Shown here: positions 1 to 11,441 of the stretch, one piece after another
Position numbering within the stretch: the stretch's first letter is position 1
Layout: each line of letters begins with the position of its first letter
Source: Aquanectria penicillioides
Taxonomy: Eukaryota; Ascomycota; Sordariomycetes; Hypocreales; Nectriaceae
Length of the DNA stretch: 64,000 bases
Reading direction: 5' to 3'
Assembly (NCBI GenBank): GCA_003415625.1
Contig: PYIU01000003.1
Location: 1,302,001-1,366,000, forward strand
Notes under the pieces: model-generated
Seen by the model: only the letters and a program-made list of their open reading frames with translations
The model's database searches: none
What the model was told of the DNA's origin: nothing
Translations under genes and position numbers: made by a program

Positions 1-580
1 AAAGAATGACACAGGATGACCAGTTGAAAGACACACAGCGGCAGAAAGGGAGCTCACCATTTTAGCAGAGGAAGAGCGGATATTTCATATCACAAGGCCA
101 TACTAATAATGTATAGAGCGACAATCGAGAAGCCAAGCGCCTAAGTTCTCCGAAGCGAGGTGCGCGTCCGTCGATCAGCGCCAACCATCCTTTTGCCAGG
201 ATTGCAAATTAACCCGGTTTCGAAGCAACCCACACATACGGTGAGAATAGGCTACGGTAAAGGTCTAGATGACAGGCCGCAGCCCCCACTATCGATCGCT
301 GAAAGAAGGTAGGTTAACCCCCTACTATGATAGGAGGGGTTTCAGAAAATCGAAAATGAGGTGATGAGATCGAGTTCCTCTCCTCAAGTTGATTGAAAGT
401 TTCCTCATCTTGAGAGATCTTCAAGGGTTGCCGATCTGTGTGTGGTTGAGCTCGGGAGTTGAGGAGGGCGTGGAATTTAGCCGTCGCGTCGTTATGTAAG
501 CACTATAAACTCAACTTTGAACGTCTTGTCCCACATTGCTTATCCCAGGTCGACCCTCTCCCACCACGTCCAAAGCAGCT
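1..580. other. Gene-free left flank and BMT5 upstream region
   Basis: No coding region can be supported here. The last part must hold the promoter and leader of the methyltransferase gene that starts at 581. Reading frames in this stretch lack recognisable domains. I see no tRNA-like or repeated element. Confidence 0.6.
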
Positions 581-1617
581 ATGGGGAAAAAACGCAAGCT
601 TCAAACCCAGAATGCGCCTGGAAGGCCTGGAAGCCGGCCCAAGAAACTCACGCAGTTCAGGTCGGACTCTCAAAAGTCGCCCAATGGCCCCACCAAGCCC
701 AAGAAGAAGAGCAAGCAGCAACATGCTGAGAAAATCGTCATTCCCTTCGAGCCTCACCACCGCATTCTGCTCGTGGGCGAAGGCGATCTCAGCTTCGCTG
801 CCTCTTTGGTTGAGCACCACGGCTGTACAAATGTCACTGCGACTGTCTTGGAGAAGGATCCTGCCGAGCTCCTCGCCAAGTACCCTCACGTTGAGAAAAA
901 CGCAGCCGTAGTTCGGGGGAGAAGCGCAAGCGCAGGGGTGTGCAGGAGCCGAAGGCCGATGACGGCGAGCACGGCGACGACTCTGAAAAGGACGCCGAAG
1001 AGGAGGAAGAGACCAAAGAGGACGGGGCCGGAGACGGCGACAACGAGGACCAAGATGACCTTGACGACGATGAGAGCGAATACGACAGCGAGGGCAATCC
1101 AAAGCCCAAACCCAACAACAAGCTTCTATATAACATCGATGCTACAAAACTGCCGGCATCCCTCACTCGCACTCCCTTCGATCGCATAATCTTCAATTTC
1201 CCCCACGTTGGCGGCAAGTCGACCGACGTAAACCGCCAGGTCCGCCACAACCAGTCCCTCCTCGTATCCTTCTTCGAGCGCGTACTTCCCGCCCTGCCAC
1301 CTCGCGGCGGCGCAATCATCATCACCCTCTTCGAGGGCGAGCCCTACACCCTCTGGAACGTCCGCGACCTCGCCCGCCACGCCGGGCTCCAGGTCGAGCA
1401 GTCGTTTCTCTTCAAGGCCTCCGTGTACCCTGGGTATCGGCATGCTCGCACCTTGGGCGTCGTGCGTAATGCCCAAGGCGAGGCCACGGGCGGTGGCTGG
1501 AGGGGCGAGGATAGGGCTGCGAGGAGCTACGTGTTCAAGAGAAAAGGGGATGTTACCCCGGAGGGCGGGAAGAAAAGGCGAAGGGGTGACGATTCTTCAG
1601 ACGATGACGACGACTGA
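581..1617 (+). CDS. BMT5: 25S rRNA (uridine-N3)-methyltransferase, Bmt5-like (frame broken once)
   Basis: The product belongs to the DUF2431/Bmt5 family, which methylates a uridine N3 of 25S rRNA in the nucleolus using S-adenosylmethionine. The lysine-rich N-terminus (MGKKRKL) is a plausible nuclear or nucleolar signal. The Rossmann-like SAM loop LLVGEGDLSFAASL lies near residues 65-80. Later family blocks are FDRIIFNFPHVGGKSTD, then ITLFEGEPYTLWNVRDLA, then PGYRHARTLG. An acidic and basic low-complexity insert separates the two halves, and the C-terminus is acidic. The start at 581 opens the conserved frame. The first half reads to about 916 and the second half continues in the next frame from about 919. 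A G5 run at 915-919 appears one G short; with it restored the gene is 345 codons long. A 38-nt intron from 908 to 945 would also keep the frame but is too short to be likely. Function is well supported by motifs. Confidence 0.86.
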
Positions 1618-2553
1618 GCGGAAGGCTCTAATTGATACCCAAAGTTTCCGCCAAACCCTCGGTTTATTTTCGCAGTTTTCTGCATTGGACCAAAGTGCCA
1701 GTCGATGATGCCGTGAAAACCCATCGTGGGTTGCCCAGGGGAATAGGTCAGGCAGGTTTTTTTCATACAGTCCATGCAGGTAACATACATATCACATAGT
1801 TCGAATACGGCGGCGTACAGAGAGGCATGATACCATCGAGCGCGGGTCCAGGGACATGTATAGACAAAATATTTATGATATTGAACATTGTTTTTCTACA
1901 TCATGCACACAGCCAATCGTCAATCGTAAGAGAAGCCCTCCCAGCCAAAAGGGGTGAAAGCCTTTTTTAAACGATTCTGGTTATTTCTCCTCCTCCCAAG
2001 GGTATCCGTCCAGCATGCACCACCGCCGCCAATCGCATCATGACCTCCCAACCATCGCTCCAACTCGCCCCTTTCAACGCCGGCCCCATAGCGTCCAACC
2101 AACCTCCTATCGTCCGCCCGGTTTCGATTCCGACGCGGGGTCATCCCTTACCCCCCGTAATCATACACAGCCCACGGGCCAACATGCGTCGGAATCGCGT
2201 CGGCGGTTGAACTGGAAAAAGAACGCCCACCTGCAGAATAGAGCGCACGGTCTTCTGCGTCAAGTCTCGCACCGCCAACCCCCCAAATCGAACTTCAGTA
2301 GCACAAACGACAAAAGCCCTCCTCCATGATGAGTGATTGTTCCCCCGAGAGGGGGAATGCCTTGCCTGCCTTTATAGTATAGTACAGATGCGCCTGGTAT
2401 TGGCCTTGCAACTCCCAAAAAATGCAAGATAATAATGATAGAAAAAAACAGGAGGGAAAAAGTGTGCCTCATAATTATGTGGTCCCAACCCGGCTCCAGA
2501 ATCCATTAGCAGAAAGAAATAAAACCCTTCATCCCACGGCATCAAATCGCCTG
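1618..2553. other. Intergenic region between convergent BMT5 and SET2
   Basis: This is the shared 3' side of two convergent genes. Short open frames exist on both strands but none shows a domain, a plausible start context or biased composition. AT-rich patches around 1860-1900 and 2420-2460 could hold polyadenylation signals. Confidence 0.55.
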
Positions 2554-5424
2554 TCAACGGCTCATCAACCCCTGTTTTTGCGCCTTGTTATTCTCTGTCG
2601 AGAGAGGTGCTTCGTTTTGGCTTGACTTGGACCTCTCAGCAAGGGCTTCCTTTTTCCTGTTGGCTTCCTCGTCGAGTCTCTGAGCCTCCTCGTTCTCCCT
2701 CATCAGTGCTTCTTCCTGTTCGCGAAATGCCTGTTGCTCCGCACTGATAACATCATCCATACCTGAAGCCGGAGGAGGTGGTGGTGGGGGAGGTGTGCCG
2801 GGTTCGTCCAACTCGTCTTCTCTCAGCCTCTTCATCAGCGGTCCATCAGAGGGGGTGAGACTAGGCGAGTCTACGGCTTCCATCTCCCGCTTTCGCTTAC
2901 GATCTGGACTTTCAGAGGATCCAGGCCCGTCATTATCTGAGAGGATGACATCTTCGTCATCAGCCATCTCCTCGTCGCCTTTGGTCCGAGGCGAATCCAC
3001 CAAACCATCGGTAACGCGAAGCTTGGCAGCTCCTCCCTTGGAATCCCTTACCGACCTTTGTGACTCCCGAGCAGCTTTGCGATTCTGATGCTCGGTATAC
3101 TTCTCCACGGCCCGGTCCAAGAAGTCTTTGACATATCTCTTCATCTTCTTGGCCTGTTTGTCACTCAGGGGGGTGCTGGGATCTCCGACTCGGTCGTTCT
3201 TATAATCCGAGGCCACAAGCTTCTTAGCAATGTCCTTCCCGAGCCGCTTTAGTTCCTCTTTAGGGAGTTTGTGATGGAATTTATCTAGCACATGTTTGAT
3301 ATGGGGGAAAAGCTGCGAACGTTGGCGTCAGTGTTGAAGCTAATATCAGGAAGGAGCTTGACTTACCGTATTCTCGTAAATTTTCATTTGCTTTTCGACT
3401 GGAAGACTTCGCCACTTTTCTTTCTTTGAATCTTTCACTGGGGTTTCTGCGGCCTTGGGAGTTTGAGAAGCAGAATGTTTCGGGTGCCTTCTTTTGTGAC
3501 ACGGTCAATAATGCTTTGGATCATCAGCTGTTCTTGCATTGCCTTCGATGGAGCCTTTGGAGTGTTGTCTAGTGCCGGCTGCGTTGGTCTTTGCCAGGTC
3601 GTAGTCCCTTGCTTAGTATAGAAGTAGGTATTACCTCCAGCATCCTTGGCAGTAAACCAACCGCGAGGCAGAGGGACATTGAAGTTGTTGTGCCGACGCG
3701 GCCGTCCACCATTGTGGAAGAATGCGGTGTTTCTCTGCGGCACACTATTTCGAGGTCCCTTGGGCGCATCGATGGTCTTGGGAGACGCGGTTTTGGAAGA
3801 TGGTTGGACAACTTCTTCCTCGCGCCCTTGTCCTCGACGATCTTCAAATGAGTTTGAGGCAGGCGCATTTGGATCAAACTTGCGTCGCCTTATTCGGTAC
3901 GCCACCTCAAGTTTGCTCCACTCGTCCAAGATCCTCTTTGATTTACTCGATACATCATCATGTTCAGATTTGGTCAAGCCTTCGATGGTAGCCTCAATCT
4001 TGGAATCTTGAATCTTGTTCCTCGTCAAACGAGGAAATTTGTCAAGGATTGACAAGACTTGGATAACAACGTTGCGGTCCTCGATAAACGTATTGAGCGT
4101 GGTTTTGAGGATCTGATAAGCGTGCATCCGCATCACGACATGAATGACACGTTCCTCGTCACACAGCTCAATACGCTCCAGAAGCTTCACAGCAATCCAC
4201 TTCTCTTTGCATTGCATCAGGGCGGCCATGACTTTTCGGGCATCCTCTTCATCCAGGCTGCGTGGCTGTATGCTGTTGACGTATTCTTCGTCCTCTTCTT
4301 CAGGCCTCTTTCTCCTAGGCTTCTTAGCGACAGCGGTATCCCATCCATCGCCGCCATCAATGCCAAGGGCTTCGACAGTCGCAGCAGGAAGCTTGGTGGC
4401 GCGTTCAGTTTGTGTCTTGCCACCAATAAACCCAACACAGTTAGGCTCACCGCAATAACATGGCTGTGGATCAGCACCATAGCGGTCGACATTGTAGTTG
4501 AAAACCAACTCCTCACCGGCTTGGATTTTGCGCGAGGTAAAAATGCCCATTCGAAGCTTGTCACCAACCACCCACTTATCGACGTAGCAGTTTGGATTGC
4601 AAGAATGGTTGCAAAACCGGCCTAGGTTTCCCTTCTTAGTCGCATCGACAAACTCGCTCTTGTTGAGCGACATGAAGTAAAAGTGCTTGATGCCCTGTTC
4701 ATCGTACTGGAGCATTCGTCGACGGAATGTGGGCTCGTTGATTACTTCGCCAATATACTCGAATACAAAGTCATTAGCCTGCAGATCGGAATCGGTGCGA
4801 AGGCCATATCCCTTTTTCTCCGTCTTGATGACAGAGACATTGGCATATTGCTTGCGTTGGAACCGCTGGTTCTGACAACCGCCACCGCAATTTCCAGCGT
4901 CGCCACTGCACTCCATCTTGGTCGCGCGGTTAATGCAGTCCGAGTCATCGCCACAAGCAAAGTTCTCCCCATCGCCTAGGCCTAGTGAGTTAGCATCCTA
5001 GGGGATGTGCGGGGGGTTCTGTACGTACGCCAATCTTCTCGACATTCACAGTCCAACGCATCGTTGTCGGTGGATCCGAGGTGCTTCGACCCATAGAGAC
5101 AGTCGGGATGAGCTGGAAGGCATTACAGGATTCGGCAGTGACATCGGGTAGGTGGCTGAAGAGAGTCGGTTCGCGCTTGACTGCCAATTTCTGCGAAGCC
5201 TTTCGAGACAGCACAGGGGCTTTGGTTGAAGAAGGGGTTTCGGCGCTGCCGCTGCGTGATTTGATGCCATCCTGCGACGGCGATGGCGACTGTAGCCCGT
5301 CATTGCTGTCGTTGGGAGTCGGTATGGAAGCGCTCCTTTCTTGCTTGAGGCGCGCGCCGTTCGCGCCAACCTCTTCTAGCTTGATTTCCCCCATTTTGCC
5401 AGTCGTATACTCGTCATCCTCCAT
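2554..5424 (-). CDS. SET2: Histone H3 lysine-36 methyltransferase Set2 (frame broken once)
   Basis: Set2 travels with elongating RNA polymerase II and methylates H3K36. Domains in order: an AWS cysteine-rich segment (about residues 135-185), SET (about 185-310, with [17 protein letters not shown] and the VFNYN motif), post-SET (CYCGEPNC), a long helical middle, a WW domain near residue 565-600 ([18 protein letters not shown]), and a C-terminal SRI domain that binds the phosphorylated polymerase tail ([16 protein letters not shown] onward). Introns are inferred at 5024-4982 (43 nt, GTACAG donor, branch GCTAAC) and 3366-3313 (GTAAGT donor). The reading frame slips just after VTKEGT near 3482-3484, where a CCC run seems to lack one C; adding it joins the WW part to the SRI part and gives 924 codons. 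A 56-nt intron with a weak GTGTCA donor is a poorer alternative. The N-terminal 130 residues are low-complexity. Confidence 0.93.
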
Positions 5425-8400
5425 TAGTGCATGAGGGATGAATCGCAGCGGTCGCCTCGGTGTGGGAGTTCGAGCGTGGTCGCGGAATGAAGGCAGGGTG
5501 GAGGAACCAGAAGCGGCGGGAGAAGACGTGAAGGAAAGCGGGAACGGTTACAGCGAGTGCAAAGGGAGCGTGGAGCGTGGAGCGTCGTGGTGGAGCGAGG
5601 AACCGTGCATGTGAGAAGAGAGAGGAGGGAAGCTTGGAGCAAAGGATGAGTAGTCGAGGAAGCAAGGCGATGCAAGGTTCGAGTGAGGTCCACTAAGCGG
5701 TAAATGGAGAGGTTGAGGGGGTAGAATGCATATGGCCTTGCATCCACGGATCCACGGACGGACAAAGACAGACGAAGCCAATCTCGAGTCCAGTGCCATT
5801 CATTCCGACTCGGCCAAACTGGGCAAAATAGCATGTTTTACGCCGGAATTTCTTGGCCCCGACACTCCGACGCGCCGGATTTTAGGAAGGTCGCGACGGC
5901 ACTTGCGCCACGATTTCCCCAGATTCTCTCTGGTGCAGCTAGCGAATCGCAACTGCGTATCGGGGTTCGCACAAGTTGATCTCTATCCCCACGAAGTGAG
6001 AGATGACCACACAGGCAAGCGCCTCTGTATTTCAGCATTCGATATATGCTTAATAATTAAATATTTTCTTCCAGGAACTGGCTTCCTAGACTTGTCCATC
6101 TCCATGGTTGATGTTGAGCTCATTGCAGGGTAAAACGGCATGATCTGGTTCAGGGTTGTCGTCATCACACTGTGTTCGTGGGTCTCAGCAAACTACCTAC
6201 CCTGGACTGGATTATTACAAAAATTTCCCAGTGATGAGAAATCGGCTCCCACTCCCTTATTCTGTTTGCCTCCTGTAGCTTTATTCCCTATTGCTCTAAA
6301 TGGGCCGTTTTATCTCTTGTTAGGGTGTTCTCTTCTTTCGGCTGCTTATTGAAAGTTGCGGTTGTCTCGGTGTGTGGCTGTGGTGACTCCTAATGTTGGA
6401 GCTGACAATCCCAGTTGGATGAAGGACACAAACAAAGAGGTTGCCAACCGAGGAGCCCAAACTAAACCAAGCGCACCATGGCCTAGTCGGAACCCTGGAG
6501 GTTGTTATCCACACCTTAGAAATCCTGCAACCCGCGGACTAGGGGTAATCACCGCCTAGCAAAGTTCAAAGTGGCGGTGACGATGATTCGGTAGCTTTGA
6601 TGAAGATAGGTATTGCTGATCAACTTGGCACTGGGCATCGAGCGCCTTTGGCAATTACATCCCGAAATAGGTCAACAATGGAACCGCACATATAAAATAT
6701 CATTAAAAAAATCCCATGTTGAACTTGATCTCAAGTGTCTAGAGGTACCCGAATCAAGTTCTGACGTGTTGTACATGAGTGGGTCCCAGTGAGAAGCTGC
6801 CACCTCATTGTGCATGCAAGTGCAAGAACGCCCAGACGGCTCGAGGAAGGCGCGGCAGTAGAGCGACACTGTTGAATTATAAAAAGCGGTCGACGTCAGG
6901 TACGGGATCCTGAACTTCAATCTTGTCTCAACTGCTCCGAATGCCACGATGCTAAAACAGCTTTCCCGGCTACGGCGACGACAACATGACGGGATCGACA
7001 AAACGGCCCGGCGCCGCAATGGACTGTACTTGCGGCTCACCCGCTGGTCCTCGTGACGAACCCGTGGACAGTGCAGCGAGCAGATGCGACGAGTCAACCA
7101 CTTTCGTGGCCTGATTGGCGAGACCAGAGCCAGTGATTTCGTGCCCTCAGCCCCTCGGAAGCAAGCGAAATGCCGGCTTCTCGACGTCGGTCGCCAATAA
7201 GCCAATCGGCGCGCCTAAGTCTTCGTTGGTCAAGCCCCGTTGTACGGGATGAGCTTTGGTCGATTGTTGGTTGATTTGGGCGATTATTCTGATGGCCTTG
7301 TCGGAATCGCGTGTACAGCCGATGGCGGTCGAGTTGGGCACTGATCCAAACTGTGTGGTACAATTGGAATTGGGTTCAATTCAGGCATTGCCATGGTCGT
7401 GGACAAGGGCACCCACACCCACCAACCATGGAGGGGTGGCAGAGAGCGTTCGCAGTGTGCAGTGAGCGCGTGGGCATGTGAGAAGCAGCGTGCGGTTAGG
7501 GCGACACACCCTCAGAGCTGACTGCAGTTGACAAGGCGAGTCAGGCGGCCTCAGGCCTCGGTTGGATTGGTCGCAGAAACCATCAAGCCCCGTACCGATG
7601 CACACCCAGCTGGCGCACCTCAGTTCATTTGACGGAGCCGACGTGGTCCCAGAAGGGATCGTGCAGTGCATAGTTGATGGTGATGGGAGACTACTACACA
7701 TGGAGCCGTGGCTACCTTAGCACGACAAAAAACGACAAATCGGGACCCATCAACTAAGACAAGTGTAGGCTCGAAAAGACATCAAGTAGCCAGATCAAGA
7801 CAGAAGGATGACTATGATGCCAGGATGGATAGACAATGTCTTCCACATCCACAGACAACCCACCGACCATCAAACCCCGGTCATCATGCCGCTCTAGACG
7901 GCCAATGCACCGTGGATGGGACACGACTGGTCTGGGCTTCGGATGGTTCAACTGGCTTGAGCTGTGCGACGGGGCACGCTGACGCCCGAGGAAACGAAAC
8001 GAGGCCCCTGGTTTGAGTGCCGGATCGCATCTTGTGCAGCACTTGCTCGGCGAGTACCGTGCTGGGGTACCGGTATATGCAGATGCAGCCCTGGCAGGGA
8101 ATCAGATGCTCCCAATGCACTTTTCTCAGCGAACAAAGCTCGGCATCCTCCCCCAAAGGCCAACAAAGATCACCCAAGCGAACGGAGCGAACGAATATTG
8201 ACCAAACTAGATGGTGGACGGCGCCTCATCTTGGCCTAAGCAGATCTATGTGCGGCTCGGATCCGGCTGGTCTAATACAAACGGCGCACCTGCCATATGG
8301 CGGCGCACCTTTGGCGCACATCCGGCGTGCATTTGGCACCTAGCTGACAGACCCATTCCCTGATGGGGACCACAAACACAAGGGCACGCCTAATTCGATC

Positions 8401-9300
8401 CGTCGTCACTTGGCAAATGCTTTGGACCTGGACCCTTCCACCTGTCCTGTTACCTGTGTCTGATGCTCCTGCGCGCGGCCGAGAAGCCACCCTCCATATC
8501 CATCGCCATCGTCATCCCTGGCGTCCCTGCCTAGGTAGCTAGACCATCCTGGTGCAAAGTGAGTCTTCGACAAGACAAGCCTGGGCCCAAGACCCTTGTT
8601 TGGATCCAGTGTTTGCCCACCCCAGCATCACCTGGCTCCGGCTACCACTCTGCGTCCGCGACCCCAGCACCGGGACCAACGAGCTTGCACGCCCAGCCAC
8701 GCCCAACGAGCAGCAGTACGCAGCAGCGAGCAGCAGGAGCCCCGGCAGCAGCACAGGGTCGCAGGCTGCCGTCGCAGGTTGTGGATGACGGACTTGGACT
8801 TGGATCTGATCTTTGCCCGCGCTCCCGTTGCCACGTTCGACGCCGCATCCTTTGCTTCTTCAGACCTTCGTTCCCGCTTCTCAACGGCCGCCTCCGAAGA
8901 CGCGCACATGCGTGCTTCTATCGCGCGCCTTTGGCAAGCGAGTCTACTTCAGCACCACTGCCACTTTCCATCGCTGTCGTGAGACAGGCCTCCCGAGCGT
9001 GCCTCAGTCCCTGCGCCCCTCAACGCCCGCCCCATCTTACCCCTCGAGACGACAAAGCCAACCGACATTCGTTCTTGGCTGTGCTCAGAGCGCCAGCATT
9101 CTCTGTTTGGCTCCCTCATTGAATATCGGGCGAAGGCAACTCGGCTTTCCCTTCTCGTTGTGGCTGGCATCACTTTCGCTTCACTCTTTCATCAACTTGT
9201 GCCACAAATGCCTGCTTGTGAACCACTCCAACTCGCCCCCTTTGTCTTCTTCTTCGACACTCCTTCGTTCCTTCCTCGCTGAGCCGCAAACTCGACAGCA
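5425..9300. other. 3.9 kb gene-free interval between divergent SET2 and the 9301 gene
   Basis: The interval separates two divergent genes and should contain both promoters. Many open frames occur on both strands, but they are arginine-, serine- and proline-rich shadows without domains. Around 8275-8340 short GC-rich near-repeats of a GGCGCACCT/GGCGCACAT type occur. A TAGGTAGCTA motif lies near 8531. Nothing resembles a tRNA or a transposon. Confidence 0.5.
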
Positions 9301-10441
9301 ATGGGGTCCCTTTTCACCGACGAGGAGAAGGTATAGATTTAGCTGAAGCCAGAGAACGAAGCCTATACTAACCACAACTTAGCGCTTCCTCCTGGCTGAG
9401 ATGATCAAAGCCAGCCGAATGGATGTCGAAACCTTAGGCAACTTTATTAGAGCCAACGGAATCGAACCAAACTGGATGCATATGCAACTGCCGCTCGGTA
9501 AGATTGCGAGATCCTTTGTCCAGTCAGAGAATGTTAATATTCCCCATAGGCCGAAACATGACTCAATGCATGCAAGCTGCGGACCATATTGGAATCGGAC
9601 AGCGCTCTTGGCTGAAGCGTAAGACATCAGACGACCAAGGCGAGCCGGTCGCAAAAAGGATCGCCTTGCCGGGAAGTTTGGAAACCTCTGCATCGGCAGT
9701 TGTTCCTTCTTCCATTGCGCCGACACATATCGCTATCTTACCCCGTCCTGCCAACACCTCTGCCGAGATCGCCTCTATTTCCGCCCCCGTGCCAACTTCA
9801 ACGGCTCCGAAAAAGAAAGGGCGTCCAGCTCGCGCAGATAAGGCAAGATTTCGTCCTATTCTTCCGCAGCATATCGCACCTCGTCCAATAGAACCGAACC
9901 AGCACAACCCACCACTTCATCAACAGGGACAACCGGCTCAAAACGCGCCCAAGGGCCAGCACAGCCAGCACAGCCAGCAGAGCCAACAGAGCCAGCAGGC
10001 CCAAGGCTATAGTACACCGCGAACGATCCTGATCTCGGAATCACACAATCACGATTCAACGAACCTCCCGACTGCCGACAATTATAGAACGTCATATCCA
10101 AGCCCAACGCGAGGCCGGGCAAGCCTACCAAGAGGAGGAACACCACAGGATGAGACAGCTCACCCAGTAAGTGATATATTCTCTCGATCGAGCGCTCTCT
10201 AACTGGAAGGAAATAGCGAGTGATGGCAGAACCGGCATACGAGCAGTTCGAAGGCCATCGCCCAAATACACTGCCCAGCCCGATACCCCTTGAACCCCAG
10301 CCCAGAGCTAGTAACTCGATAGGGAGAGGACACGATCACGAACTAACAACACTCCCACCCCTACTGGAGCGAGACGGCAAAGTCGCTTTGCTGGGCCCTC
10401 CTCGTGTCGAGACTCAAGCTCCGGTTGCCAATTCAGTCTAA
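9301..10441 (+). CDS. Unassigned protein with AT-hook-like motif and glutamine-rich linker
   Basis: I do not recognise a named family. Four exons are inferred: 9301-9330, 9383-9497, 9550-10166 and 10217-10441. The introns have GTATAG, GTAAGA and GTAAGT donors, and the first and third have visible CTAAC branch sites. The exons sum to 329 codons including the stop, in frame. The N-terminal 65 residues (MGSLFTDEEKRFLLAEMIKAS..., then LPLGRNMTQCMQAADHIG) look like a compact helical domain. A basic stretch KKKGRPARADKAR near residue 125 has the GRP core of an AT-hook, suggesting DNA binding. It is followed by Gln/Ser/His repeats (QHSQHSQQSQQSQQ) and a disordered tail. The start sits at a 30-nt first exon ending directly at an intron, so the exact N-terminus depends on splicing. 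A chromatin or transcription role is inference only. Confidence 0.72.
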
Positions 10442-11441
10442 TAGGGTGTTGATAGATATGGGGCGCATCACCATATTATTACACAACCCTGACGAGCCTT
10501 TCTGATACTTAGGAGCCGGCTTTCTAAGTTTTTTAGAGACAAAGATGCTCAGGCTGGATATCTATTTCTCTTCAATGGCGACTATATCAGCTACGACTCT
10601 AAAAAAATCGGGATGGACTATTTTTTCTCTTCTAGAGACTTGACTTGTTTGCAACTCTCTAGTAATATAGACGATGGATTTTGCACCATGGCACTGTGGT
10701 TGCTATATTGAGTCCAAAGGCATCTGATTTCTCTTTTTCTTTCGTCTTCCTACTTGTTTTTGGGTCAAGACTAGTTTTACATGAAGGTTCATGACTGGGT
10801 ATGAGCTTGTGTGTATGGGCATTTGCATTTGCAAACGGCGTTTGGGACAATTTTTGATACCTATGGAGGCGATTATGTCTATTGTTTGGTTGTTGCTGGA
10901 CCGGTCCCTGGAGGATCAGTCTCCGAACATCTCTACCTATGACATTGCTGAGAACACATGTTTGTATCGATGACTTAATCTTCCGCGCCCATTGAGCCTG
11001 GACTCTGGGGCTGACGGGAAACCAATGTAGCTATGATAATGGGATGTGTTAATATCATGTTTGGAAATTTGCTGTGACCATTGACCAACAATCTATCGGG
11101 TTTTGGTAAACATGCGCACGAGCGGTGTTGAAAGTGTTTCACGAGAAATAGACGACAACGACTGGATGTTTGAAATTGTTTTGCATTATAGTCTCATGGT
11201 GCTCGGACACATGCTCTGAACCGAGCACATCACTCCGTTGTTTTGTGTCATATCCACGATGGTAACCTAGTAATTCCCAAATGGTAGCTCTCGACTGAGA
11301 GTGAAAAACAATGATATGCCCCCTTCTTTCTCCAACTTTGTGCTGTAAACTCACCCGATTGACTCCGAAACTAATATATGTATAAATATTTTCGGTTTGC
11401 ACTCTTCATTTCCCCTGTTCTCCGTGCAGAAACAAACCAGT
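10442..11441. other. Intergenic region between convergent genes
   Basis: About 1 kb between the 3' ends of the 9301 gene and GABA transaminase. It is more AT-rich than the flanking genes and contains T-rich tracts near 10530-10750. No coding region or RNA gene is supported. Confidence 0.5.

Noticed and set aside
8559..9346. Long plus-strand frames before the 9301 gene
   Set aside because: Three overlapping frames are open at once, which is expected for GC-rich DNA; none has a domain, and they run into the likely leader of the 9301 gene.
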